A stretch of 14,522 bases of DNA, from the NCBI GenBank assembly GCA_017936205.1, contig JAGBGB010000205.1, positions 1 through 14,522 on the forward strand, written 5' to 3'. This DNA is from Oscillospiraceae bacterium (GTDB lineage Bacteria > Bacillota > Clostridia > Oscillospirales > Oscillospiraceae). A model generated the notes under the pieces. That model made no database searches and was not told where the DNA came from. It saw nothing but the letters and a program-made list of their open reading frames with translations. Position 1 is the stretch's first letter. Each line of letters opens with the position of its first letter. This document shows, piece by piece, positions 1 through 7,901 of the stretch. Made by a program: the position numbers and the translations under genes.

Positions 1-179
1 CTTCGCCCGTGGCACTACGATTTTGAACCATACTCAAAAAGAACGATGCTCTTTGCCATTCGGTAGTTTCTCGGGCGAAGACACAGCTTCGCCCCTACGC
101 ACGGTGCAGTCTTTTGCTTGCGAGCAATACCATATTGGGTGGTAAGCTTACGAAAGGTGATAGCCTAAATCGGAATTTG
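1..179. repeat. Right half of a divergent palindromic MITE-like element
   Basis: The window opens inside an inverted-repeat element. Bases 1-9 (CTTCGCCCG) are the reverse complement of 72-80, and appear to be the inner end of a left arm cut off by the window edge. The right arm is 72-99 and ends in CCCCTACG; it also folds on itself (73-80 with 87-94). The outer end, TAAATCGGAATTTG at 166-179, is identical to the outer terminus of the complete copy at 10280-10490. The inner stem sequence and the spacer at 100-165 are different, so this is a sister subfamily rather than the same element. No coding region is visible in 1-237. The element ends about 58 bp past the vanW stop codon. Confidence 0.6.
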
Positions 180-190
180 GAGATAGAAAT

Positions 191-220
191 GGCTGCGGCA
201 GGTGATTTCCTGTCGCAGCC
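191..220 (-). terminator. Rho-independent terminator of the vanW gene
   Basis: A 12-bp stem (191-202 with 209-220) closes a 6-nt loop, with one imperfect pair (A-C on the minus strand, G-T on the plus strand). It lies 17 nt past the vanW stop codon. On the minus strand it is followed by ATTTCTAT, a moderate U tract. Confidence 0.65.
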
Positions 221-237
221 TGTATTTGCTATGGAGA

Positions 238-2544
238 TTAAGGGGTAGGGGAATCGCCCTCGGTGGGATCGGTCTCAGGGGGATCCGTTTCGGGAGGGTC
301 CGTTTCAGGGGGGTCCGTTTCGGGAGGATCGGTCTCGGGCGGGTCGGTTTCGGGGGGATCTGTCTCAGTGGGATCCGTCACCGGAGGCTCCGTCTCAGGA
401 GGCTCCGTGGGCTCAGTAGGGTTTTCGATGGCGTCGATCTGCTCCTTCATGGGCTTGGAGGGATCCAGCACATAAGCAACCTCCCGATCCCTGCGGTCAT
501 ACTTAGAGGTATTGACCAGAATGGTCTCGATGAGATTGTCGTCCTTGTCGTACTTGTACATATAGGTACGGACGGTATACCCATCGTAAGCGGTCTGAAT
601 GGTTTCTCCATTGCTGTAGCCGGAGAACTTGCTGTAATCCTTCATATCCGGGTGGATGTAGACGGTCTTCTCCTCAGAAGGATCCTCGTCGATCACGGAG
701 TAGTCCAGCTTTACGGTGTAATCACGGGTTTCCGTTCCCACCAGATCTACATAGACAGATCCGTCATGAACAGAGACATCCATACGGATAGGATAGGGAG
801 TGTTATTAATGAAACGATAATCCAATGCACCCCAATAAATGGTTGCATCCATGCCCCAGGGGACATAGGTGGGTGTGTACTGGTGCTCATAGCGTTCTAC
901 GATCTTCAGATCCGCCTTCAGGCAGCTATAATAGATGGCAGAGGCAACCTGGCAGACACCGCCGCCAAGCTGATTCTCGGTTCTGCCGCCTACGTAGACA
1001 CCGGCTTCTCCGTAGCCCTTCTCTGCGGTTCTCTCTCCGACCGTGCGGTTGAAAGAGAATTCCTCGCCGGGCATAAGAATGGTTCCGTTAATAGCCTTCC
1101 CTGCCAGTTCAAGATTCTTGGTACGGGTGGGATTCCAGACATGGGGGCTGATGCAGCTTCCCAGAATATCGCTGAACAGCATTTTCTCCATAGTGTCCTT
1201 GGTATGCTGGGGCTTCAACTCTATAAGGGTCAGGGTGATCTGATCCCCGGGCTTTGCGTTCTGTGCCAAAGCCACCGCATCTGCCATAAAGAAGCCGTAG
1301 CCCAGCTTCTCCTCAGTGATCTCAAAGGTTTCGGGATCACAAACTGCATTCACAGGCAGGGTGCAGCCCTGTTCCTTGTACAGCTCATCCAGATCCAGAG
1401 CCTCCGGCAGCTCCTCGATATACTGAGCCTGCAGGTCGAATTCTCCGACAGAGTATGCGGTCATGATCTGCTCATACAGGGCTTCCGTGTCCAGCTTACG
1501 GCTCATGGTGCCGAAGGTGATCAGCAGGCAGTCTACCTCAGACTCCTGTCCATCCTCACCCACAACGGTCGTCGTGCTCTTCTCTACCAGCGTCTGCGCT
1601 CCCTCCAGAAGAGTCTCCTCATAGGCCCGATCCAGAACATCCTGAATGTAAGCCTCATCCATGGTCAGGAAGGGATCCAGATCCACGGTATTTCCACCCT
1701 CCTGTACCTCAGGACCGCCCTCTCTGCCAATGGCATAGGCTGCATCCACAGCGGCAGTCAGATCCAGGGTCAGCTCCACCTGAGATGCAGGCAGGACGAT
1801 GGTCTTATCCAGCAGGCAGGGCTCTCCATCCTCTGTCAGAGGCGCATCCTCATCAGGAGCAGGAGCTGACTGGCTTGCCTCAGTCTCCTCTGTTGCAGAG
1901 GATCCTTCTTCCATTTCCTCTGTCTCTTCCGTTTCCTCTGTCTCTTCCGTTTCCTCCGTGCTTTCGGTAGGAGCCTCGGTTTCCATAGGCTTGCCGTAAA
2001 TGTCCACAGGAATCTCCTGTACGGAAGGGTCAAAGTCGGTCTTATACAGCAGGATCTCCTCCGGTGTGGTATAGACACGGATGCTCATATTGTTCTCGGA
2101 GTAGATCCGGGACAGAATGGGCTCCTGTTGTCCCTCTGCATTGGTTGCAGGAGGTGTCAGAGGAGGATAGGTCTGCATCAGCAGATCCAGCGCAGCCTGC
2201 TTCTCTAAGCCGCCTACATTGACTCCTGCAATGTAGGTATCCGGGCGGATCTGATTGACCGTAGGATCCTTCTCTCCTCCAAAGAGCTTCATACAGAGAA
2301 GTCCGGCTACTACGCCTACACCGACCACCAGCGTTCCCAGAATTATGGGGAGAGCAGTGCTCTTTTTCTTGCTTTTTGAGCTCTTTCCCACAGGCTTCTG
2401 AGCTGTATAATTCCCCTGAGGACGAGGGCCCCCTATATTGCGGGGTTGTGCCCCGTACTTTCCCTGAGGTCCGGCTGCCCTTGTCCCTTGAGAGGGAGGG
2501 ATGTTCCGAGCCGCAGGACGATTTTGCTTTTCAAATTTTCCCAT
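238..2544 (-). CDS. VanW-family membrane-anchored envelope protein
   Basis: A 768-residue protein of the VanW family. The family's biochemical role is not settled, although it occurs in cell-envelope and glycopeptide-resistance settings. Residues 1-62 are a Pro/Gln/Gly/Lys-rich, probably cytoplasmic tail, and 65-87 a single membrane segment. The region from about 95 to 470 resembles the YoaR-type putative peptidoglycan-binding region that often precedes VanW. It is interrupted by a Glu/Thr-rich insert at 187-233. The VanW domain spans about 471-589, with GGGVCQVAS at 527-535 (Cys531) and conserved-looking His554 and Asp566. A beta-rich region (590-696) and a Pro/Thr/Asp/Glu tail (709-768) with six DPPET repeats follow. 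There is no LPXTG signal. The start is supported by AAGGAG 7-8 nt upstream. The gene has its own promoter at 2629-2656 and a terminator at 191-220. The domain calls are from motif recognition. A catalytic role for Cys/His/Asp is speculation. Confidence 0.88.
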   Translation of the reverse strand: MGKFEKQNRPAARNIPPSQGTRAAGPQGKYGAQPRNIGGPRPQGNYTAQKPVGKSSKSKKKSTALPIILGTLVVGVGVVAGLLCMKLFGGEKDPTVNQIRPDTYIAGVNVGGLEKQAALDLLMQTYPPLTPPATNAEGQQEPILSRIYSENNMSIRVYTTPEEILLYKTDFDPSVQEIPVDIYGKPMETEAPTESTEETEETEETEETEEMEEGSSATEETEASQSAPAPDEDAPLTEDGEPCLLDKTIVLPASQVELTLDLTAAVDAAYAIGREGGPEVQEGGNTVDLDPFLTMDEAYIQDVLDRAYEETLLEGAQTLVEKSTTTVVGEDGQESEVDCLLITFGTMSRKLDTEALYEQIMTAYSVGEFDLQAQYIEELPEALDLDELYKEQGCTLPVNAVCDPETFEITEEKLGYGFFMADAVALAQNAKPGDQITLTLIELKPQHTKDTMEKMLFSDILGSCISPHVWNPTRTKNLELAGKAINGTILMPGEEFSFNRTVGERTAEKGYGEAGVYVGGRTENQLGGGVCQVASAIYYSCLKADLKIVERYEHQYTPTYVPWGMDATIYWGALDYRFINNTPYPIRMDVSVHDGSVYVDLVGTETRDYTVKLDYSVIDEDPSEEKTVYIHPDMKDYSKFSGYSNGETIQTAYDGYTVRTYMYKYDKDDNLIETILVNTSKYDRRDREVAYVLDPSKPMKEQIDAIENPTEPTEPPETEPPVTDPTETDPPETDPPETDPPETDPPETDPPETDPPETDPTEGDSPTP
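256..420 (-). repeat. 15-bp coding minisatellite (DPPET tail of VanW protein)
   Basis: Five-codon units encode the C-terminal tail of the VanW protein. Six consecutive DPPET units lie at 271-360 (residues 729-758), flanked by degenerate units such as EPPET, EPPVT, DPTET and DPTEG. The copies differ at third positions (GGATCC, GGGTCC, GGATCG). The repeat keeps reading frame, so copy-number change would alter tail length without a frameshift. Confidence 0.85.
1921..1956 (-). repeat. 18-bp tandem repeat coding an acidic linker
   Basis: Two perfect 18-bp copies (1921-1938 and 1939-1956), with degenerate neighbours, encode the EETEET run in the acidic insert of the VanW protein (about residues 195-212). 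The unit length is a multiple of three, so expansion or contraction stays in frame. Confidence 0.75.
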
Positions 2545-2628
2545 TGTATACTCCTTAACGCACTGACTGTGCGGTCTACTTTCTTTTGTTCAGCAGCCCC
2601 TTTTTCGGTCTGTGAATGTCTCATGATT

Positions 2629-2656
2629 ATTATACCATAAGGGGGAAAAATTGCAA
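2629..2656 (-). promoter_or_regulatory. Sigma-A-type promoter for vanW
   Basis: On the minus strand, TTGCAA (2651-2656, 4 of 6 to the -35 consensus) is separated by 16 nt from a perfect TATAAT (2629-2634). The -10 is preceded by TGG, giving an extended -10. The predicted transcript start near 2622 leaves a leader of about 75 nt before the vanW start at 2544. It lies between the mfd stop and vanW, so vanW can be expressed independently of the upstream cluster. Confidence 0.65.
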
Positions 2657-2685
2657 TCCCTTTTTACCGAAAAATAGAATTATTT

Positions 2686-5600
2686 TCAGCTTTCCTTGGT
2701 CAATGCCTTGACCAAAGCCTGTGCCGCCTTTAGAGGCTTCTCCTCCGGCAGGAGCTGCAATTTCAGAACCAACTTCCCTTCCTTGGGATCCAAGCGCAGA
2801 CGTCTGCGGTAACAGCTCTGCTGCTCCACAAGCTGCACCTGATTCAGATCCACAGTCTCCATTTGGAAGTGCAAAGCACCTGCAAACTGGCGGATCTCCG
2901 TGATCCCCAAAGCCACTGCATCTGCACGGAGCAGGGCAATGTGGATCAGATTCATTACGCCCTTGGGAGGCTCTCCGTAGCGGTCTACGATCTCGTCCAG
3001 CAGCTCATCTGCATCATGACTGTTCCGAACAGCTGCCATACGCCGATACAGCTCCATTCTCTGCTCCGCAGTACTGACATAGGACTTATCAATGCAAGCC
3101 TCCACCTGAATATCTGCGGTACAGCTCAGCTGGGGAGCAGAAGCTTCTCCCTTTTCTTCCAGAACAGCTTCCTCTAAAAGTCGCAGGTACATATCATAGC
3201 CCACTGCGATCATATGTCCGGACTGCTCTGCTCCTAAGAGGTTGCCCGCACCGCGGATCTCCAGATCACGCATGGCGATCTTGAAGCCGGAGCCGAATTC
3301 CGCATAGTCTCGGATAGCATTAAGCCGCTTCTCTGCGATCTCTGTCAGGATCTTCCCCTGTCGGTAGGTCATATAAGCAAAGGCATGCCGATTGCTCCGT
3401 CCCACACGTCCACGGATCTGGTGGAGCTGAGCAAGTCCCAGCTTATCCGCATCCTCAATGATCAGGGTATTTACATTGGGATTGTCAATACCTGTCTCAA
3501 TGATGGTGGTACAAACCAAAATGCGAATGTCCCCTTCAATGAGTCCCTGCATGGTATCACTAAGCTCTCCCTCACTAAGCTTTCCGTGAGCCACGCCTAC
3601 GGTCACATCGGGGAAGGCTTCCTTAATTCTCGCTGCACAGCGGTCGATGCTCTGCACCCGATTGTGCATATAGTACACCTGCCCACCTCGTTCCAGCTCT
3701 CTGCGCATAGCATCGAAGAGCACTGCCTCATTATGCTCCAGCACGAAGGTCTGCACAGGGTAGCGATCCTGAGGCGGCTCCTCCAGTGTAGACAGGTCGC
3801 GGATCCCCGTTAATGCCATATTTAGGGTACGGGGAATGGGGGTTGCCGATAAGGTTAAGACGTCGATTCCTCGAGAAAGTTCCTTTAATTTTTCCTTGTG
3901 GGTCACACCGAAGCGCTGCTCCTCATCCACGATCAGCAGGCCAAGACTACGGAATTCCACATCCTTCTGCAGCAGCTTATGGGTTCCCACTACCAAATCA
4001 ATGGTTCCTGCTCGCAGGGAGGCAAGGGTCTGCTTCGCCTGTGCCGCAGAGCAGAAGCGGGACAGCACTCCAATGTTAATGGGGAAGCCATGGAAACGGG
4101 AAATAGCTGTGGTATAATGCTGCTGTGCCAAAACCGTAGTGGGCACCAAAATGGCAACCTGCTTCCCGTCTAAAATGGCCTTCATGGCAGCTCGGAGAGC
4201 CACCTCGGTTTTGCCGAAGCCTACATCTCCGCAAAGGAGCCGATCCATAGGATAGGGTGCCATCATATCTCCCTTGATCTCCTCAATGCAGCGGAGCTGG
4301 TCCTCGGTCTCTACATATTCAAAATTCTGCTCAAATTCACTCTGCCACGGGGTGTCGGGAGAAAAGGCAAAGCCCGGCAGCCGCTTCCGCTCTGCATAAA
4401 GCTTGATCAGCTGCTGCGCCATGTCCTTAGCGGAGGAACGGGCTCTTGCCTTGGTCTTTGCCCATTGACCGCCGCCCAGCTTATTCAGCTTGACATTCCC
4501 ATCCTCACCACCGCCGATATATTTGGCGATCAGATCCAAACGAGTGGCTGGGACATACAGCATACCGTCCCCCAAATAGGCGATCTTAATATAGTCCTTT
4601 GCCACTCCGTCCTGAATGACCTGCTCCATGCACAGGAATCGCCCAATGCCGTATTCATCATGAACCACCAGATCTCCGGGGTTCAGATCGGCGAAGGTCT
4701 CTAATTTTTGTCGATTTGAGCTTTTTTGCTTTCTTTTGAGCGATTTTTTCACTGAAGGAGCATTGAGCTGTCCTTCCGTTAAAATCGCAATTTTCCCTTG
4801 AGGATATTCTAATCCGAAGGGCAGAGTCCCCTCTGCCAGCAGAATCTGTCCCGGCTTGGGCAGCTGTACCAGAGGCAGTGCCAGACGGCTGTGGATCCCC
4901 TTCTCCCTAAGCTGCTGTTCCAGAAGCTCTCCTCTGCGTTTGCTGCCACAGAGGACCACTGCTCCATAACCATGCTTGCTATAAAATTCCAAGTCTCCCG
5001 CTGCAACATCTAAATTCCCACCATAGGAAGGAAGCTGCTTCGCAGTAATATTCAGCAGCTCCTGAGGCTTCAGCTCGTCGGGATAGGAGGAGCCTAAGAA
5101 GGCATCCAAATATGCCACTGCTCGACCTGTCAAGGTGCTACAGTAGGCATCCCACTCCATACTGTAGCTGCACAGCTCGCCGCAGAGCAGACCACCCTCT
5201 AACAGATGATCCAGCATCATGCCCTCTTCCTCCTGCTCCTGTTCCGCCGTCCGTTGGAGGTTCCCGTGATCACAGAAGCAGATCACAGTCTGCTCAGACA
5301 AATAATCTCCAGCACAGGCATAGTCCGGGTAAATCAGGGACAGATAGCGGTCAGAGGCAGCAAAATAGGCCTCATGCTCTAAAGCCTCTGCATCCTCCCC
5401 TAAGGTGCGGATCAACTGTTCATGAGGATTCTTCCTCCTACGCTGTCGGGACTGCAAGGCGATCAATTCCTCCGCAAGGCCACGGCTTCCGCCGGGATGC
5501 AGGTGTGCAATGGCCTCTGCCACAGGCAGGATGCGGATCTGCTCCGCATTATCCACTCGTCTTTGCGTCAGGGGATCGAATAAACCCATGGTATCCACTT

Positions 5601-6192
5601 CATCCCCGAAGAATTCCATTCGAACGGGCTGGCTCATTCCGGGAGAGAAGACATCCAGAATTCCGCCACGGACAGAAAACTGTCCCACGCCCTCTACCAG
5701 ATCACCCCGACTGTAGCCACAGCGGAGCAGGTGCTTTATGAGCTTCTCCGGTTCTACTTGGTCCCCGACCTTCAGCTCCATGGCACAGTCCAGCAGCTTT
5801 TCCTTAGGCATGGTTCGCATGGTTAAAGCCTTCCATGAAGTGATCAGAATGGGACAGCGGTCAGAAGCCAGCTCATACAACAGCTCCAGTCGTGTGTGCT
5901 CCCACTGTCGGGACACACCTGTTACACAGTAGAAGGTCCAATCCCGAACAGGCAGTACGGGGATCCGGATCTGCAGGAAGCTCTGCAGCTCTCCCTGTAC
6001 CTTATGGGCAGTGGTATCATCTTGACACACTACCACCATAGGTCGTTTGGTATCATGATACAGGGATGCCAGCAAATGAGAGCGGACGATCTGCGCTGCA
6101 CCGGATAAACCGACCACACGGTTCTTTTGAAGCTGCTCCAACAGGGTTCTATACTCCGACTGTTGGGATAAGACAGATAACAATACTTCCAT
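2686..6192 (-). CDS. mfd: Transcription-repair coupling factor Mfd
   Basis: Mfd is an ATP-driven DNA translocase. It pushes stalled RNA polymerase off DNA lesions and recruits UvrA for nucleotide excision repair. In the 1168-residue form, the N-terminal UvrB-like region is followed by the RNA-polymerase-interacting CarD-like domain (about 501-558, starting LNPGDLVVHDEYGIG). The superfamily 2 helicase motifs come next: Walker A GDVGFGKTE (655-663), DEEQ box (756-759), SAT (782-784) and HQIRGRVGRS (924-933), then the C-terminal UvrA-masking domain. Length is normal for the family. I chose the ATG at 6192 over the one at 6213 because AGGAGGG lies directly before it, while the earlier ATG has no ribosome binding site. 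The gene lies downstream of pth, as in Bacillus, but a long hairpin sits between them. The following gene, vanW, has its own promoter. Confidence 0.97.
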   Translation of the reverse strand: MEVLLSVLSQQSEYRTLLEQLQKNRVVGLSGAAQIVRSHLLASLYHDTKRPMVVVCQDDTTAHKVQGELQSFLQIRIPVLPVRDWTFYCVTGVSRQWEHTRLELLYELASDRCPILITSWKALTMRTMPKEKLLDCAMELKVGDQVEPEKLIKHLLRCGYSRGDLVEGVGQFSVRGGILDVFSPGMSQPVRMEFFGDEVDTMGLFDPLTQRRVDNAEQIRILPVAEAIAHLHPGGSRGLAEELIALQSRQRRRKNPHEQLIRTLGEDAEALEHEAYFAASDRYLSLIYPDYACAGDYLSEQTVICFCDHGNLQRTAEQEQEEEGMMLDHLLEGGLLCGELCSYSMEWDAYCSTLTGRAVAYLDAFLGSSYPDELKPQELLNITAKQLPSYGGNLDVAAGDLEFYSKHGYGAVVLCGSKRRGELLEQQLREKGIHSRLALPLVQLPKPGQILLAEGTLPFGLEYPQGKIAILTEGQLNAPSVKKSLKRKQKSSNRQKLETFADLNPGDLVVHDEYGIGRFLCMEQVIQDGVAKDYIKIAYLGDGMLYVPATRLDLIAKYIGGGEDGNVKLNKLGGGQWAKTKARARSSAKDMAQQLIKLYAERKRLPGFAFSPDTPWQSEFEQNFEYVETEDQLRCIEEIKGDMMAPYPMDRLLCGDVGFGKTEVALRAAMKAILDGKQVAILVPTTVLAQQHYTTAISRFHGFPINIGVLSRFCSAAQAKQTLASLRAGTIDLVVGTHKLLQKDVEFRSLGLLIVDEEQRFGVTHKEKLKELSRGIDVLTLSATPIPRTLNMALTGIRDLSTLEEPPQDRYPVQTFVLEHNEAVLFDAMRRELERGGQVYYMHNRVQSIDRCAARIKEAFPDVTVGVAHGKLSEGELSDTMQGLIEGDIRILVCTTIIETGIDNPNVNTLIIEDADKLGLAQLHQIRGRVGRSNRHAFAYMTYRQGKILTEIAEKRLNAIRDYAEFGSGFKIAMRDLEIRGAGNLLGAEQSGHMIAVGYDMYLRLLEEAVLEEKGEASAPQLSCTADIQVEACIDKSYVSTAEQRMELYRRMAAVRNSHDADELLDEIVDRYGEPPKGVMNLIHIALLRADAVALGITEIRQFAGALHFQMETVDLNQVQLVEQQSCYRRRLRLDPKEGKLVLKLQLLPEEKPLKAAQALVKALTKES

Positions 6193-6225
6193 AGTCCCTC
6201 CTATTCCATCCATACAGCAAGAAAC

Positions 6226-6273
6226 GAGACAAGGCGGAAACCGATCCGATCTTCGGTTCCCGCTATTTGTCTC
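6226..6273 (-). terminator. Long hairpin between pth and mfd (terminator or attenuator)
   Basis: Nested stems pair 6226-6232 with 6267-6273, 6234-6237 with 6260-6263, and 6239-6244 with 6253-6258, around an 8-nt loop. It begins 13 nt past the pth stop and ends 33 nt before the mfd start. On the minus strand the tail is GTTTCTTG, a weak U tract. On the plus strand the tail is TTTATTTTA, which is better, although no plus-strand gene enters here. It could reduce readthrough into mfd or mark the transcript end. I see no clear separate mfd promoter in the remaining 33 nt. Confidence 0.55.
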
Positions 6274-6286
6274 TTTATTTTACATA

Positions 6287-6880
6287 TCATTTACTTCCGT
6301 TAAAGCGGTTGGCTGCTTGATATACACCATTCTCCAACAGTTCAAGCGCAGCCTCCGCCGCCCGCTCCAGAGCAGGCTCCAGAAGCTTCTCCTCCTCCGG
6401 ACGGAAGGGTGAGAGTACCCAATCCGCTAATTCATAGTCCGGGTGAGGCTTGGCTCCCACACCGATCTTCACACGAGGGAAGCTCTGGGAATTCAAGGCG
6501 CCGATCATGGACTTGATCCCATTGTGACCACCGGCAGACCCGTCTCCACGGATGCGGAGCCGTCCCACATCCAGAGAGATATCATCGAAGAGAACAATGA
6601 TCCGCTCCGGTGGCAGCTTATAGAATCTGGCAGCATCCATAACAGACAGGCCGGATAAATTCATAAAGGTCTGAGGCTTTAAGAGGATCAGCTTCTGCCC
6701 CTTATAGATCCCCTGACCGTATAGACCACGGTACTTGGCACGATCGATCTTGATCCCCAGCTTTTTCCCGAGAATATCCAGAGCCCGAAAGCCTGCGTTA
6801 TGCCGAGTTTTGGCATAATTGTCCCCGGGGTTTCCCAACCCAACGATCAGCCAGTCACAGGCAGGTTTCTGAAACAGCAT
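6287..6880 (-). CDS. pth: Peptidyl-tRNA hydrolase
   Basis: Pth is a cytosolic esterase that releases tRNA from peptidyl-tRNA dropped by stalled ribosomes, recycling it for translation. The 197-residue product has the standard family length. It carries the Pth signatures LIVGLGNPG (11-19), TRHNAGF (25-31), KPQTFMNLSG (68-77) and GGHNGIKS (117-124). Residues matching the E. coli active-site set are Asn17, His27, Asn74, Asp99 and Asn120. The ATG overlaps the prs stop codon by one base (TGATG), and no strong ribosome binding site is visible, so translation is probably coupled to prs. In Bacillus subtilis the ribosomal protein L25-like gene ctc lies between prs and pth; it is absent here. Confidence 0.97.
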   Translation of the reverse strand: MLFQKPACDWLIVGLGNPGDNYAKTRHNAGFRALDILGKKLGIKIDRAKYRGLYGQGIYKGQKLILLKPQTFMNLSGLSVMDAARFYKLPPERIIVLFDDISLDVGRLRIRGDGSAGGHNGIKSMIGALNSQSFPRVKIGVGAKPHPDYELADWVLSPFRPEEEKLLEPALERAAEAALELLENGVYQAANRFNGSK

Positions 6881-7848
6881 CAGAACAGCAGATTGGAGAT
6901 CGGTGCTTCATGATAGATGCACTTGATCGCCTTAGCAAAGTGGGAAGCAGCATCGATATAACGGATCTTCTCTCCGTCATACTCCTTGGGAGCAGGGATG
7001 GTGTTCAGCAGCAGCAGCTCCTCAAGGCAGCTGTTCTCGATCCGTTCAAGAGCAGGATTGGACAGCACACCATGGGATGCACAGGCATAGACCTTGGTTG
7101 CTCCTGCCTTCATAATGGCCTCTGCAGCCTGACAGAGAGTGCCGGCAGTGTCTACGATATCGTCATAGATGATGCAGGTCTTCCCCTTCACATCACCGAT
7201 GATGTTCATAACCTCGCAAACATTGGGACGAGGACGGCGCTTATCCACAATGGCAAGTCCCATATGCAGGTCTGCTGCGAAGGCACGGGAACGACCTACA
7301 GAGCCGATGTCGGGAGATACTACACAGAAGTCCTCGTGATTATAGAGAGTCTCATCAAACTTGGAGAGATAATATTTAACAAACATACTCTTTCCAAAGA
7401 GGTTATCCACAGGGATATCAAAGAAGCCCTGGATCTGTGCAGCATGGAGATCCATGGTCAGCACACGGTCTGCACCGGCACTGGTGATCAGATTGGCAAC
7501 CAGCTTGGCAGTAATGGGGTCACGACCCTTGGCCTTACGATCCTGGCGGGCATAGCCGAAATAGGGGATCACAGCCGTGATGCGGGATGCGGATGCACGA
7601 CGGAAAGCATCGATCATAACAAGGAGTTCCATAAGATTGTTATTCACATTGGGTCTGCAGGTAGGCTGTACAACGAATACATCACAGCCACGGACAGATT
7701 CCGCATTGGTCACGCAGGTTTCGCCGTCAGCGAAGCACTTGACCTCGACCTCACCGATGCCGATGCCTAACTCGGTGCAGATGCCGCGAGCCAGCGCAGA
7801 ATGGGCGTTTCCGGTAAATACCTTGATTTTCTTTCCGGTTTCGTTCAT
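6880..7848 (-). CDS. prs: Ribose-phosphate pyrophosphokinase (PRPP synthetase)
   Basis: Prs transfers pyrophosphate from ATP to ribose 5-phosphate. The product, PRPP, is the precursor of purines, pyrimidines, histidine, tryptophan and NAD. The 322-residue protein is close to the usual 310-320. It shows the class I layout: an N-terminal half with YFGYARQDRK (96-105) and TMDLHAAQIQGFFD (131-144), the flexible catalytic-loop region starting DKRRPRPNVCEV (202-213), and the PRPP-binding loop DDIVDTAGT (229-237). A GAGAGG ribosome binding site lies about 9 nt before the ATG. It is 53 nt downstream of the GlmU-like gene, the usual pairing in Bacillota, and is translationally linked to pth. Confidence 0.97.
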   Translation of the reverse strand: MNETGKKIKVFTGNAHSALARGICTELGIGIGEVEVKCFADGETCVTNAESVRGCDVFVVQPTCRPNVNNNLMELLVMIDAFRRASASRITAVIPYFGYARQDRKAKGRDPITAKLVANLITSAGADRVLTMDLHAAQIQGFFDIPVDNLFGKSMFVKYYLSKFDETLYNHEDFCVVSPDIGSVGRSRAFAADLHMGLAIVDKRRPRPNVCEVMNIIGDVKGKTCIIYDDIVDTAGTLCQAAEAIMKAGATKVYACASHGVLSNPALERIENSCLEELLLLNTIPAPKEYDGEKIRYIDAASHFAKAIKCIYHEAPISNLLF

Positions 7849-7871
7849 GATAGTACCTCTCTTCTATTATG

Positions 7872-7887
7872 GCCCCGTTTCAGGGGC
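7872..7887 (-). other. Small GC hairpin upstream of prs
   Basis: In the 53-nt gap between the GlmU-like gene and prs, GCCCC (7872-7876) pairs with GGGGC (7883-7887) around a 6-nt loop. There is no U tract after it on the minus strand, so it is not a normal terminator. It may only be an mRNA processing or stability structure, or chance. Confidence 0.3.
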
Positions 7888-7901
7888 TCGGAGTTATAGG
7901 T

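Noticed and set aside
202..1869. 555-codon plus-strand open frame opposite vanW
   Set aside because: It is a shadow of the vanW reading frame. Its start is a run of Gly/Arg/Ile repeats that mirrors the DPPET codons, it has no ribosome binding site, and it matches no family I recognise.
6193..6213. Upstream mfd start adding seven residues
   Set aside because: No ribosome binding site precedes the ATG at 6213, whereas AGGAGGG directly precedes the ATG at 6192.
6910..7770. 286-codon plus-strand open frame opposite prs
   Set aside because: It lies wholly inside the strongly supported prs gene, lacks a ribosome binding site and has no recognisable domain.
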